Positions 16,177-24,453 are shown, counted from the stretch's first letter. The stretch is 53,664 nucleotides of DNA from SIG607 sp045614505 (GCA_045614505.1 JAZLDA010000056.1:1-53664); one strand, 5' to 3'. The notes: generated from the sequence alone by a model not told the origin. Program-made: numbers and translations.

Positions 16177-16562
16177 GTAAGCTTTCAAAGGAAGAACAGG
16201 CAAGGTTTAGTGGTGCTTTGTGGGCTATAAAACTTGTTGAACAGATGGGGCTTGTAGATGCCACAAGGGAATTAGAGCGTAGAGGTATTCGGGAAATGCC
16301 CTTGAAACTCAATAAAGCAGATGTAGATGTGTTTGTTAAAACAGAGCGTGATAACATCACTAAATGCTTACTTATCGACACTTTGGCAACTTTGCATGAT
16401 GAATTTGATTTTGATAAAGAGCAGTGCGAACAGTTTATAAATCGATGGAATCTAAAGGTTCCTTGCCTTGCCGAAGGCTATGTGAATTGGAAAGATTTAC
16501 AGCAGAGCGTATATGAGGATTTGGGTATTTGGATTCCGTTGAGCAAAGAACTTGAAGAATAA
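16173..16562 (+). CDS. Hypothetical protein, helical
   Basis: 129 residues, rich in charged helices (SKEEQARFSGALWAIKLVEQ). No motif recognised. It is coupled to the wHTH gene by a 4-nt overlap and followed by a 146-nt gap with two hairpins. Confidence 0.6.
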   Translation: MSKLSKEEQARFSGALWAIKLVEQMGLVDATRELERRGIREMPLKLNKADVDVFVKTERDNITKCLLIDTLATLHDEFDFDKEQCEQFINRWNLKVPCLAEGYVNWKDLQQSVYEDLGIWIPLSKELEE

Positions 16563-16708
16563 CGATCTTAACCCGCAAGGGTAAGAAATAAAAGCAATCG
16601 TCCCGTCTAACCTTATGAATCTAATATTATATCACACACAAAACAAATATGGGGCATTGCTTAAAGCCGGGGTGTCCGTTGTGGATGCCCCGGAGGAAGG
16701 GGATAGAA
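16563..16708 (+). promoter_or_regulatory. Leader with two hairpins before the 16709 gene
   Basis: A small GNRA-capped hairpin (CCC-GCAA-GGG) sits near 16571. A much stronger stem (CCGGGG with CCCCGG, extended by TCC/GGA) spans 16667-16693 and ends at the GGAGGAAGGGG SD. A frame open from ATG 16649 runs through this hairpin into the next gene but has no SD. It looks like a translational control element. Confidence 0.4.
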
Positions 16709-16981
16709 ATGAGAACACGCTGTTACTGTAGCAAGTGTGAAAAAGAGTTATATTCTGACGGCAAAAATGTTGTTGGAATTATCATAAAAGATGATGAAAA
16801 ACTACTTTTCTGCCTTGAATGTGCAAGGGACTTGAATAATCATTTGACGCAAATTTTGAAGAATGAAAACGAGAAGGAAGTTGAATGGTATGATATTCCA
16901 TCTTATGAAATGACTTTAGAGCAAGCAAGACAAGCTGTTAAAGATTTGAGGAAAATACTGATAAAGGTGGTGAGTAAATGA
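16709..16981 (+). CDS. Small zinc-ribbon protein
   Basis: 90 residues from ATG 16709. The N-terminal CYCSKCEK and the later FCLEC give two Cys pairs for zinc. The C-terminal helix (LEQARQAVKDLRKIL) is charged. Unknown function. It overlaps the following gene by 4 nt. Confidence 0.6.
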   Translation: MRTRCYCSKCEKELYSDGKNVVGIIIKDDEKLLFCLECARDLNNHLTQILKNENEKEVEWYDIPSYEMTLEQARQAVKDLRKILIKVVSK

Positions 16982-17175
16982 TACTGAAATGTGATATGTG
17001 CGAAGCTACATTCGTGCCGGGAAACAGATCAGATGGAACGCCTAACGGGGTTGGGTTTGAACTTGAAGATGGTAGTAGATTAACAGTTTGTTCATCCTGT
17101 ATTGAGCGTACAAGTGACAATCCGAAGTATTTTGACGATTTTATTGAAGCTTGGAAAAGAGGTAAGGGGAAATGA
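16978..17175 (+). CDS. Small zinc-finger protein
   Basis: 65 residues. LKCDMCEATF and VCSSCIE form a four-Cys zinc site around a short beta region. Start and stop overlap its neighbours by 4 nt each, placing it tightly in the operon that leads into the PAPS-reductase-like gene. Function unknown. Confidence 0.6.
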   Translation: MILKCDMCEATFVPGNRSDGTPNGVGFELEDGSRLTVCSSCIERTSDNPKYFDDFIEAWKRGKGK

Positions 17176-18423
17176 GCGAAAGAACATTAGCGGATTTAAA
17201 GCAAAAACAAGCATTACCCTTAAAAGTCAAAGTAGCCCTTACCAGAGAACGCATTAGGCAGTGGGTACATGAGTTTGGAGAAGATGGTGCTTATATTAGT
17301 TTTAGCGGTGGCAAGGATAGTACAGTGCTTTTAGATATAGTTCGTAACGTTTGTGGTTATACTGATGTTCCTGCAGTATTTGTAGATGTGCCTACTCAAT
17401 ATCCAGAACTTAAACAGTTTGTGCAGACCTTTGATAATGTGACAATCCTAAAACCCAAAATCAGTTTTGCACAGGTTTGCGATAAGTATGGGTTTCCGAT
17501 GATTTCAAAGGAAGTGTCAGGAACGGTAGTAGAATCCCGAAAGTATTTAAAAAAATGCTTGACAAAGTATGAGAATGATGCGACCACCGTACAGACAGAC
17601 AGACAGACAGACAGACAGCATAATCTTTCGGTCTGCTTGGGGAATAGCGGATTTGTTGGGAATACCGAGAAGGCAAGGGGCAGAGAAAGCCGAACCCTAT
17701 CAGGACTTGTTGAAGGGGATTATCCCTAACGAGATTATAGATGCCGAAGATGCTCCTGTTAGATTGAAAATGTTGTGTGGTAAGTTTCCGCATAAAGTAA
17801 AAGGCGTTGAAACAGGCGAGTATTCACAGATATATGATCGCAGCAGATACAAATTCTATCTGGATGCTCCATTTGAGATTTCAGATATGTGTTGTAAGAT
17901 TATGAAAAAATCCCCTGTTCATTCATATCATAGACAAACAGGAAGAGTACCTATGACAGCACAAATGGCAGAAGAAAGTAAGTTAAGACAGACTGTTTGG
18001 ATGCGTAACGGATGTAACGGATTTAACTTAAAAATCCCTACATCTAATCCTTTAAGTTTCTGGACGGAACAGGATGTTTTACAGTATATCGTTGAAAATG
18101 ATTTAAAGATATGTTCGGTTTATGGTGATGTAGTTGTGGACTACGGTGATGAACTTGAAGGGCAAATGACACTTGGTGATTTTGGGCTTTACGATGAAAC
18201 AAAGAAATACAAATGTACGGGTTGCCAAAGGACAGGATGTGTTTTATGCGGTTTTGGTGCGCATTGTGAAAAGAAAAACGAGAGCAGATTTATAAAGTTA
18301 AAAGAAACTCACCCTAAATTCTATGCCTTATTGGACGTATTCAAGAATAACGGAATTACATATCGAGAAGCTATTGAATGGACTAACGAACACATGAAGG
18401 GTAGAGGACACATATATCTTTAA
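17172..18423 (+). CDS. PAPS-reductase/DndC-like protein, frame broken at an ACAG repeat
   Basis: The N part is open from ATG 17172 and carries the PP-loop SGGKDS (residues 45-50). The frame closes at 17729 because it shifts at (ACAG)7. The C part is open in another frame from before the repeat to 18423 and holds SFWTEQDVLQYI and an Fe-S type cluster CTGC-QRTGC-VLCG. Losing one ACAG (4 nt), or gaining two, rejoins the frames into about 415 residues; the ORF1-to-ORF2 offset requires a length change of this class. The family activates sulfur or sulfate; DndC relatives make DNA phosphorothioates. As sequenced, only a 185-residue truncated form is made. Confidence 0.8.
17591..17618 (+). repeat. 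(ACAG)7 tetranucleotide repeat in the PAPS-reductase-like gene
   Basis: Seven perfect ACAG units, 28 nt, translating as Q-T-D-R in each frame. Tetranucleotide tracts change length by slipped-strand mispairing, and 4 is not a multiple of 3. Seven units put the gene out of frame; six or nine restore it. Confidence 0.95.
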
Positions 18424-18440
18424 TATACAGGGGTAAAAAC

Positions 18441-18605
18441 ATGGACGAAATGACGATTGATGATGCCATATTTGAGTTTGAGTTAATGGCAAGTGATAAG
18501 TGCAACGGGGATAAAAGAAAGCACTATAAGCAAATATCAGAGTGGTTAAAGGAATTGAAGCAGCTACGGGGGGCGATGAAATGGAAGAAGAATGGAGAGA
18601 TGTAA
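18441..18605 (+). CDS. Small hypothetical protein (54 aa)
   Basis: ATG 18441 follows a weak AGGGG. The product is acidic at the start (MDEMTIDDAIFEFELM) and basic at the end. The last 25 nt overlap the start of the HNH gene, which may have inserted here and replaced the natural C-terminus. Unknown function. Confidence 0.5.
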   Translation: MDEMTIDDAIFEFELMASDKCNGDKRKHYKQISEWLKELKQLRGAMKWKKNGEM

Positions 18606-19132
18606 AAGGGTACGAAGGCTATTATCAAGTCAGTAACAAGGGCAGAGTTAAAAGATTGAAAACAATAGGAAAAGGCGGGAGAACCTATCGAGAAAGAATA
18701 CTAATACCTGTTTACAATACCAGATATTTAAACGTTAGCCTTTGCAAAAATGGCATTATAAAACAACATAGGGTGCATAGATTAGTTTGTGCCGCTTTTA
18801 TAGAGAATCCACACAATTATCCGTGTATAAACCATAAAGACGAAAACAGACTAAATAACAATGCTGATAATCTTGAATGGTGTACTTACAAATATAATAA
18901 TTCATACGGCACAGTAGTTGTGCGAAGGGCAAAATCAAGGAGTAGGGCTGTTATCCAAATGGATTTAAGAGGACGAAGGATAAAAAAATGGGATTCGCTA
19001 AAGGATGCGTCAGAATATTTTGGAGTTAAATACTCAAATATTATTTCGGCTTGTAGGGGAAGGCAACTTACATCTGCCGGATATAAATGGCGTTATGCCG
19101 AAGAACCTAAAAAGGAAGGTAAAAGAAAATGA
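18581..19132 (+). CDS. Free-standing HNH homing endonuclease
   Basis: 183 residues from ATG 18581 after GGGGGGCGATGAA. Domain order: NUMOD4 (EEWRDVKGYEGYYQVSNKGR), HNH_3 (HRVHRLVCAAF, INHKDENRLNNNADNLEWC) and a C-terminal NUMOD1-like DNA-binding part (DSLKDASEYFGVKYSNIISA). It is not in a recognisable intron and would cut a related phage near this site. Downstream it overlaps the GT2 gene by 4 nt, so it has been fitted into the operon. Confidence 0.88.
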   Translation: MEEEWRDVKGYEGYYQVSNKGRVKRLKTIGKGGRTYRERILIPVYNTRYLNVSLCKNGIIKQHRVHRLVCAAFIENPHNYPCINHKDENRLNNNADNLEWCTYKYNNSYGTVVVRRAKSRSRAVIQMDLRGRRIKKWDSLKDASEYFGVKYSNIISACRGRQLTSAGYKWRYAEEPKKEGKRK

Positions 19133-19755
19133 GATTTTCAGTAATAATTCCGGCACATAATTCAGAGAAATTCATAGCCAAGGGACTTGAAAGTATCAGA
19201 AACCAAAGCCTACAGGATTTTGAACTTATTGTAGTCTGCGATAGGTGTACTGATAACACGAAGGCTATTGCTGAAAGCTATGGGGCAAAGACGATAGAAG
19301 TTGATTTTGGGCGTGACGGATTAACCCGTAATGCAGGTCTGGATGTGGCACAAGGTGAGTATGTTTTATTTCTTGATCACGATGATAACTTCCTTCACGA
19401 ATTTGTGTTTGAAGGAATCGATAAAAAACTAAAAGCCGAGAACAATCCCGATTTATTGGTATGTTCTTTTATATGGCATGGCGTATGTTACGCAAAACCT
19501 TTAACCCGATTTGGTGAACTGCATATAGCTGCTTGGTGCAAGGCTTGGAAACGTAGTTACATAGGCAATACAAGGTTTTCTGGGGTATATTCGGTATCAG
19601 ATTTAGACTTTCATAAACTGATGATGGCTAAAGAGCATACACAGGTTTTATGGGACTTCCCAATTGTTTATTATAACTATTTGCGTGAAGGTAGCATAAG
19701 CCACGAAATGCACAGAACTTTTGAAGGAACTAAAAAAGCATTTGGTATTAAATAG
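19129..19755 (+). CDS. GT2 glycosyltransferase, paralogue 1
   Basis: 208 residues, GT-A fold. N-terminal FSVIIPAHNSEKFIAKGLES, then ELIVVCDRCTD, and the metal-binding DHDD motif near residue 85 (VLFLDHDDNF). The substrate sugar and acceptor are unknown. It is clearly related to the next gene in length, motifs and the C-terminal YYNYLREGS, so the two arose by tandem duplication. Confidence 0.85.
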   Translation: MRFSVIIPAHNSEKFIAKGLESIRNQSLQDFELIVVCDRCTDNTKAIAESYGAKTIEVDFGRDGLTRNAGLDVAQGEYVLFLDHDDNFLHEFVFEGIDKKLKAENNPDLLVCSFIWHGVCYAKPLTRFGELHIAAWCKAWKRSYIGNTRFSGVYSVSDLDFHKLMMAKEHTQVLWDFPIVYYNYLREGSISHEMHRTFEGTKKAFGIK

Positions 19756-19767
19756 GGGGACAGATAA

Positions 19768-20394
19768 ATGACATTTAGTGTGATCATTCCGGCACATAAT
19801 GAAGAAACAAGAATTGGTAAGTGCCTTGAAAGTATCTATAGCCAGAGTTACAAGAACTTTGAATGTTTGGTTGTTTGTGATGCTTGCACAGACAAGACAA
19901 AGGAAGTGGCTGAATCCTATGGGGCAAGGGTAATTGAGGTTGATTTACATAACGAAGGGTTAGCAAGAAATGTAGGGATTGAGAATACTACAGGCGATTG
20001 GATTCTATTCATAGATGCGGATGATTGGTGGTTACATGAGTTTGTATTTCAGCAATTAGCTAACAGGATCATAAACAATAAATCTGATGCAATTTGTTTC
20101 GATATGGTTTGGAAACATATAGGCGTAGTTAGTCCGATTTCAGGGCGTAACGGTGTACTGTTTCCACATTGTACTAATAAATGTTGGCGTAGGCGGTTTT
20201 TAGAGCATTTCAAGTTCCCTAACGTGCATCCAGACCCCGATTACTACTTCCATCAAGAATTGGTTAAGCATAACCCTAAATGGGATATATGGGAAATGCC
20301 TATGTACTACTACAATTTCTTGCGAGAAGGTAGTCAATCAGCAAATTTAGGGCGGACAGCACAGGACGCTATTAGGGTTTGGAATATAAAGTGA
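19768..20394 (+). CDS. GT2 glycosyltransferase, paralogue 2
   Basis: 208 residues, same architecture as the previous gene: FSVIIPAHNEETRIGKCLES, CLVVCDACTDKTKE, DADD near residue 85, and C-terminal YYNFLREGS. Separate small start region with AGGGGG upstream. Two GT2s in an early operon could act in sequence on one acceptor: modified DNA, a virion protein or host surface glycan. Confidence 0.85.
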   Translation: MTFSVIIPAHNEETRIGKCLESIYSQSYKNFECLVVCDACTDKTKEVAESYGARVIEVDLHNEGLARNVGIENTTGDWILFIDADDWWLHEFVFQQLANRIINNKSDAICFDMVWKHIGVVSPISGRNGVLFPHCTNKCWRRRFLEHFKFPNVHPDPDYYFHQELVKHNPKWDIWEMPMYYYNFLREGSQSANLGRTAQDAIRVWNIK

Positions 20395-20404
20395 GGTATA
20401 AACC

Positions 20405-20611
20405 ATGATCGAGATTTCAAGAGTAGAACCGAAACGCAAACCTGCTACTTGCAAGTGCTGTAGGGATTGCAAGTGGCTGTCTAATGAAAGATGTTCTATT
20501 GGCAGATTGTGTGTTCATCCGAACAAGGAGTTCTTAACAAAGGTTTCGATGTGGAAAAATCCGGCAAATAAGGCTTGCAAACTGTTTGAAGATAAGGTGG
20601 TGACAGGATGA
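20405..20611 (+). CDS. Small Cys-rich protein
   Basis: 68 residues with six Cys in the first half (CKCCRDCKW, then CSIGRLC), suggesting a zinc-binding module. Phage proteins of this shape occur in gut Firmicutes phages. Overlaps the next ATG by 4 nt. Function unknown. Confidence 0.6.
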   Translation: MIEISRVEPKRKPATCKCCRDCKWLSNERCSIGRLCVHPNKEFLTKVSMWKNPANKACKLFEDKVVTG

Positions 20612-20865
20612 TAGAGGTTGAGAGAGTTAATCTGACAACAGATGAAGCTTATCAAATCATGGCAAATGGGCTTTCTAAAGCTCCATCTAAACATGAGTGG
20701 TGCATGGCATATACAATGGCGATCAATAGTCTTAAAGCATGGAGCAATCTGGAATCCGAAATCTTAACAATCGGTAATTGGCGAAACAAAAGTGAAATAT
20801 CTGATAATGGCGTTAAGGATTGCTTGGCTATTATTGACAGGCATATAGCGGAAATAAGGGGGTGA
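20608..20865 (+). CDS. Hypothetical protein (85 aa)
   Basis: Helical protein (TTDEAYQIMANGLSK, YTMAINSLKAW) with no recognised motif. Start overlaps the Cys-rich gene by 4 nt; GGTGGTGACAGG precedes it. Unknown function. Confidence 0.55.
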   Translation: MIEVERVNLTTDEAYQIMANGLSKAPSKHEWCMAYTMAINSLKAWSNLESEILTIGNWRNKSEISDNGVKDCLAIIDRHIAEIRG

Positions 20866-20869
20866 GTGA

Positions 20870-21058
20870 ATGAGTGCTGAAAACGGAAAAGTCTGTTGTA
20901 ACTGCCGACATTGTAAGCGGACACAGAATGATTATGCCGACATAGAGTGCCATTGCGAGATTGAGGGTGACAGGCATTTAAACTACTTCGAGGTCATGGA
21001 AACTTCATGTCGGCATTGGGCAAAAGATAAGGAGGTAGAGCATGACAGTAAAGATTAA
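20870..21058 (+). CDS. Small Cys-rich protein
   Basis: 62 residues with CCNCRHCKR near the start and CHCEIEGDRH, SCRHW further on; a cysteine/histidine zinc knuckle is likely. It resembles the 20405 product in its CxxCxxC spacing, hinting at common origin. Confidence 0.55.
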   Translation: MSAENGKVCCNCRHCKRTQNDYADIECHCEIEGDRHLNYFEVMETSCRHWAKDKEVEHDSKD

Positions 21059-21242
21059 ATACCATTATGGTAGAGAAGTAGGCAGAGATTGGAATACAAA
21101 AGAAGCTACGTTACAGCTTGTTGATTGGGATTTTGATTTGCTAAAAGCTATGTTTGATAATCTGGATGATGCAGGTTACACGGTAATATCAATCTCAATC
21201 GTGAACGATAGCGAAGCAGCTAAAATGGGAGGTGTTGAGTAA
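21042..21242 (+). CDS. Hypothetical protein (66 aa)
   Basis: ATG 21042 after GGAGGTAGAG. Sequence alternates strands and a helix (LQLVDWDFDLLKAMFDNL). It overlaps the preceding gene by 17 nt and the next start by one base (TAATG). Unknown function. Confidence 0.55.
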   Translation: MTVKIKYHYGREVGRDWNTKEATLQLVDWDFDLLKAMFDNLDDAGYTVISISIVNDSEAAKMGGVE

Positions 21243-21418
21243 TGGATAACTACATTATTTATATATCAAAGAAAAGAAGTTCGGATGATAAGTACGGTTT
21301 GTATTGGGGCAAGATCGAGTTGCCGGATTGTGACGAGGAAAAGGCAAAGGAAAAGTTCGATATGTTAAGGCTGCTGTTTGGGGATAAGTTTATTTTGCAC
21401 ATGGTGGTAAGGAAGTGA
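21242..21418 (+). CDS. Hypothetical protein (58 aa)
   Basis: The start at ATG 21242 shares an A with the preceding stop (TAATG). Begins MDNYIIYISKKRSSDDKYG and ends in a basic HMVVRK. No domain is recognised. Its size and overlaps fit the run of tiny early genes. Confidence 0.5.
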   Translation: MDNYIIYISKKRSSDDKYGLYWGKIELPDCDEEKAKEKFDMLRLLFGDKFILHMVVRK

Positions 21419-21422
21419 TTGT

Positions 21423-21779
21423 ATGCAGATTGTAATTGATATACCAAAAGAAGTAAAAAGCAGAATAGCATTTGGTATAACATATAAAGAGGATATACAG
21501 ATACTTGCAGATGCTATTGATAATGGTACATCACTTCCCAAAGGACATTGTTGGATTCCTGTTAGTGAGAGGTTGCCAGAAGATTTTCAACGAGTTTTAG
21601 TAACCATTGTGAATTATAACGGAGATAAGGTAGTAAGGGTTGCGGTATACCACGATAAGAAAAAATTTTTTAAAATAAAAGAAAATCATGAAGAGTGGGA
21701 AGTGGGAGAGAAAGGGCTTTTAGCATGGATGCCGTTACCCGAACCATATGAGCCAAAGGAAAGCGAGGATAAGGAATGA
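21423..21779 (+). CDS. DUF551 domain protein
   Basis: 118 residues. The DUF551 pattern is plain: CWIPVSERLPEDFQRVLVTI, a middle beta region with VRVAVYH, and LLAWMPLPEPYEP at the end. DUF551 is common in phage early regions; function not established. Its last codon overlaps the next ATG. Confidence 0.8.
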   Translation: MQIVIDIPKEVKSRIAFGITYKEDIQILADAIDNGTSLPKGHCWIPVSERLPEDFQRVLVTIVNYNGDKVVRVAVYHDKKKFFKIKENHEEWEVGEKGLLAWMPLPEPYEPKESEDKE

Positions 21780-21988
21780 ACGCATACGATGTTAGAGAAT
21801 TGTTGGATAGTTTAGATACGGCACGAGTATACGCAGGAGCGGAATTTGAAAGGTTATGCAACAACAATCAGCATATAGATGCGTGTGTATTTCAATCTAT
21901 TAGAGATAGCATTGCACAGAATATACAGTTATTGCAATCTTATGTGATTTGTAAGGCAGAAAGTGAGGATAAGGAAGGTAGCAAATGA
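21776..21988 (+). CDS. Hypothetical protein (70 aa)
   Basis: Helical and acidic (VRELLDSLDTARVYAGAEFE). Starts in a 4-nt overlap with DUF551 and ends in a 4-nt overlap with the next gene. No recognised motif. Confidence 0.5.
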   Translation: MNAYDVRELLDSLDTARVYAGAEFERLCNNNQHIDACVFQSIRDSIAQNIQLLQSYVICKAESEDKEGSK

Positions 21989-22167
21989 AAACACAACGTA
22001 AGCTGCTGACAGATGAACAGAAAAAGGCAATATGTGAAGAATATGCCCTTGATTGTTATAAATGCCCGTTAGCGTTTAAATTTCACGGCATAAGTCATTG
22101 TCATTTTACGGTTAAGAATATTGAACGGGCGATCAAGAACTATTGGAATGAAGAAATTGAGGTGTGA
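21985..22167 (+). CDS. Small Cys/His protein
   Basis: 60 residues. DCYKCPLAFKFHGISHCHF contains three Cys and two His in a knuckle-like spacing. Function unknown; in the same tightly packed run. Confidence 0.5.
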   Translation: MKTQRKLLTDEQKKAICEEYALDCYKCPLAFKFHGISHCHFTVKNIERAIKNYWNEEIEV

Positions 22168-22172
22168 TGCTT

Positions 22173-22352
22173 ATGGGTAGATGGATCAGATTTGAAAACA
22201 GGCGTAAAACTCAAAAATTCAGATGTTCTACTTGTGGTAAGATCAGTTATTGCCGGGTTAATGGTAATACCGACAGAACTTATTGTGATTATCAATATTG
22301 CCCTTATTGTGGCGATAAGATGGTAGGTGAAGAAGATGGAACTGACACTTGA
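22173..22352 (+). CDS. Small zinc-ribbon protein
   Basis: 59 residues from ATG 22173, with GAGGTG 8-10 nt upstream (ATG 22167 is an alternative). FRCSTCGK and YCPYCGDKM give two CxxC knuckles. Zinc-ribbon proteins of this type are frequent in Firmicutes phage early regions; role unknown. Confidence 0.55.
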   Translation: MGRWIRFENRRKTQKFRCSTCGKISYCRVNGNTDRTYCDYQYCPYCGDKMVGEEDGTDT

Positions 22353-22578
22353 AGAGATAAAAAGGATTAGGCAAGCAACAAAAAAGGTTAATAAACCAGA
22401 GTGCAGCGGTGGTTTTTCTATATATACTTGCCCGATCTGCAATAAAAGAGTTGTTATTAACGATGCAAAGCAATGGACTTATAAAAGATATTTGTCAAAA
22501 GCTAATACAGGATCACAGATATATATGTGTTCATATCCATGTGTAAGGAAGTATGATTACGCATATAACAGAATTTAA
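22336..22578 (+). CDS. Small zinc-finger protein
   Basis: 80 residues. ATG 22336 lies inside the previous gene. CPICNKR and CSYPC supply a four-Cys zinc site. No further function can be given. Confidence 0.5.
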   Translation: MELTLEEIKRIRQATKKVNKPECSGGFSIYTCPICNKRVVINDAKQWTYKRYLSKANTGSQIYMCSYPCVRKYDYAYNRI

Positions 22579-22642
22579 ACTATGAAAGGGGTAAAGGGGA
22601 ATTGTGCGCACATTAAACCGAGGTTTGCCCCTGTAGATAGAA

Positions 22643-22993
22643 ATGCCGAGAACAAGAGAAGATAGATTATTCTTTTTAAGTATAAAGATTTGCCCGGTAT
22701 GCAGACGTAATAAGCTGTATTATGGGGAAAAGAGTTGTTTAGAGTGTAAAGCTGTTAAAAATGAATATAATTTCGAATATTATCATAAGCATAGGGATGT
22801 TTTAAATGAGCAAAACAAGGTAAGGAACAGGAACAAGTATAAGGAACGCAAAGAACAAGGCTTATGTGTGGATTGTGGGGTCAGGAAAACTGCCCCTAAC
22901 AAGGTTAGATGCTATATTTGTCTGGATAAAAACGCCAGAGATAGCCGAAATAAGCGGTTAAGACAAAGTGAAAGGGGTGTTTCGCATGGATGA
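22643..22993 (+). CDS. Cys-rich, strongly basic protein beside integrase
   Basis: 116 residues. CPVCRRNKL, SCLECK, LCVDCGVRK and CYIC form two zinc sites; the remainder is Arg/Lys-rich (DSRNKRLRQSER). It overlaps the integrase start by 8 nt, so it may be co-translated with it and could act in recombination or as its accessory factor, though nothing proves it. Confidence 0.6.
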   Translation: MPRTREDRLFFLSIKICPVCRRNKLYYGEKSCLECKAVKNEYNFEYYHKHRDVLNEQNKVRNRNKYKERKEQGLCVDCGVRKTAPNKVRCYICLDKNARDSRNKRLRQSERGVSHG

Positions 22994-24170
22994 TGCAAAT
23001 GCCCTCTTGCAATTTTTAGAAAACAGTAATATAATTGACTTCACCTTCATACGGCAAGAATACGAAAAAATGAACAGACAAAAAATTCTTGACCAAACAA
23101 AAATATGGAAGGCTACAGATGGCAGGTGGAAAGCTTATGTAGATGTAGCCGGGAAACGGAGGTTGATAGCAAAAGCAGATAGGGTGGCTTTAGAAGATGC
23201 AATTATAGAAATAATGAAAGACCCTAAAATCAAGTTCAAGGAATGTTTTGATTGTTGGGTTTCTCAAAAATTAGAGTTTGGGGAAATCCAGAAACAGACA
23301 TATGACCGATATAAAGCTGATTATAAGCGTTATATTCATGGTACGGAACTTGAAAAAAAAGAAATTAAGAGTATTGACGAACTTTATCTGGAATCCTTTA
23401 TCAAGCAAAAGATAGCAAGCGAACATCTGACAGCTAAAAATTGGGGCAATATGCGAACCATTATAAGCGGAACTTTAGTATATGCCCGAAAGCATGATTA
23501 TACAGATTTTAGAATAAGTCTATTTCTTGCGGAATTACAGTTGTCAAGCAAGATTTTTGAGCATAAGCAGATCAAGGACGAAGATCAAGTCTTTGCTAAA
23601 GATGAAGAATCCAGAATAAGGCAGTATATAGCAGACAATCCCGATATGTTAAGTTTGGGTGTCGAATTAGCATTTGTGACAGGGTTAAGGGTTGGTGAAG
23701 TGTCAGCCCTTCGATGGTCAGATTGGAATAACGATGTACTTATAGTACAGCGTACAGAGATAAAATATAAAGGTGAGCATGGAGAGTGGATCGAAGAAGT
23801 GAGAAACTTTACCAAAGGGCGTGACGGAATCCGGCAAGTAGTTTTGACGGAAGAAGCTAAAGACATTCTCCATAAACTGTATGCTTATACAGGCGAACAA
23901 AATGACTATATCTTTTTACGGGATGGAAAGCGTATTAAGGCAGCTTGGTTGTCGAACAAAATCGAAACTTTATGTCGGGTTGTTCAGATACCGTTTAGAA
24001 GCTTCCATAAAATAAGGAAAACATACGCTACAAAATTGCTAAATGCAAAAGTTCCCGAAAAGGTTATTACAAAGCAGATGGGGCATACCGAAATTCTCAC
24101 CACAAAGACATTCTACTACTTTAGCAATGAGCAGGTAGCGGATATTAAAGAGAAGTTAGAAAAAGTGTAA
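22986..24170 (+). CDS. int: Tyrosine recombinase integrase
   Basis: 394 residues. N-terminal arm-binding part, then a SAM-like core-binding domain (about 75-180) and a catalytic domain. The catalytic residues are visible: Arg235 (GLRVGEVSALRW), His341 and Arg344 (HKIRKTY), His367 (QMGHTE) and nucleophile Tyr377/378 (TFYYF). It integrates the circular genome at a host site. The attP-like site lies immediately downstream, which fits integration in which the gene stays next to one junction. Confidence 0.92.
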   Translation: MDDANALLQFLENSNIIDFTFIRQEYEKMNRQKILDQTKIWKATDGRWKAYVDVAGKRRLIAKADRVALEDAIIEIMKDPKIKFKECFDCWVSQKLEFGEIQKQTYDRYKADYKRYIHGTELEKKEIKSIDELYLESFIKQKIASEHLTAKNWGNMRTIISGTLVYARKHDYTDFRISLFLAELQLSSKIFEHKQIKDEDQVFAKDEESRIRQYIADNPDMLSLGVELAFVTGLRVGEVSALRWSDWNNDVLIVQRTEIKYKGEHGEWIEEVRNFTKGRDGIRQVVLTEEAKDILHKLYAYTGEQNDYIFLRDGKRIKAAWLSNKIETLCRVVQIPFRSFHKIRKTYATKLLNAKVPEKVITKQMGHTEILTTKTFYYFSNEQVADIKEKLEKV

Positions 24171-24324
24171 TCAAGTGTAAAGGCACTGTAAAATCGCTAC
24201 AAAGCCTTAATTTACAAGGGTTTTGGCGTTTAGAGATTCAGTTCGAATCCCATTAGGTGCGTTACAAACCTTTATTTTTCAAGGGTTTCCAGACATGGAA
24301 TTGATTACTGTAATCAAAGTGTAA
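24166..24324. other. Putative attP with core and arm-type repeats
   Basis: A tRNA-3'-end-like stretch, GTTCGAATCCCATTAGGTGC at 24241-24260, has the T-loop TTCGAATCC but no matching upstream T-stem, as expected for an attP core that copies a host tRNA end. It is flanked by nested imperfect direct repeats: TACAAA...CAAGGGTTT at 24198-24224 and 24263-24288, and TGTAATCAAGTGTAA (24166-24180) with TGTAATCAAAGTGTAA (24309-24324). An 8-bp inverted repeat TTGATTAC/GTAATCAA lies at 24301-24317. Confidence 0.7.
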
Positions 24325-24390
24325 CCAAACAGGAGAGAGGAATGGCTTATTTACGCCGTATGAAGGTTTCCTCTTGATAGTTAGTGGTGA

Positions 24391-24418
24391 GATCACAGCA
24401 ATGTGGTCTTATTTTTTT
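24391..24418 (+). terminator. Rho-independent terminator after int/attP
   Basis: GATCACA pairs with TGTGGTC around a GCAA tetraloop, followed by a T-rich run. It stops rightward transcription before the accessory region. Confidence 0.8.
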
Positions 24419-24419
24419 G

Positions 24420-24451
24420 CAAAAAGAAAAAACATAGTCCATCGGACTATG
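24420..24451 (-). terminator. Leftward terminator
   Basis: A perfect 8-bp stem CATAGTCC-ATC-GGACTATG at 24433-24451. On the bottom strand it is followed by TTTTTTCTTTTT, so it stops leftward transcripts coming from the accessory module before they reach attP and int. Confidence 0.8.
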
Positions 24452-24453
24452 CC

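Noticed and set aside
16649..16708. Extended start for the 16709 gene
   Set aside because: The extra 20 codons lie in a strong hairpin and have no SD, while ATG 16709 has GGAGGAAGGGG.
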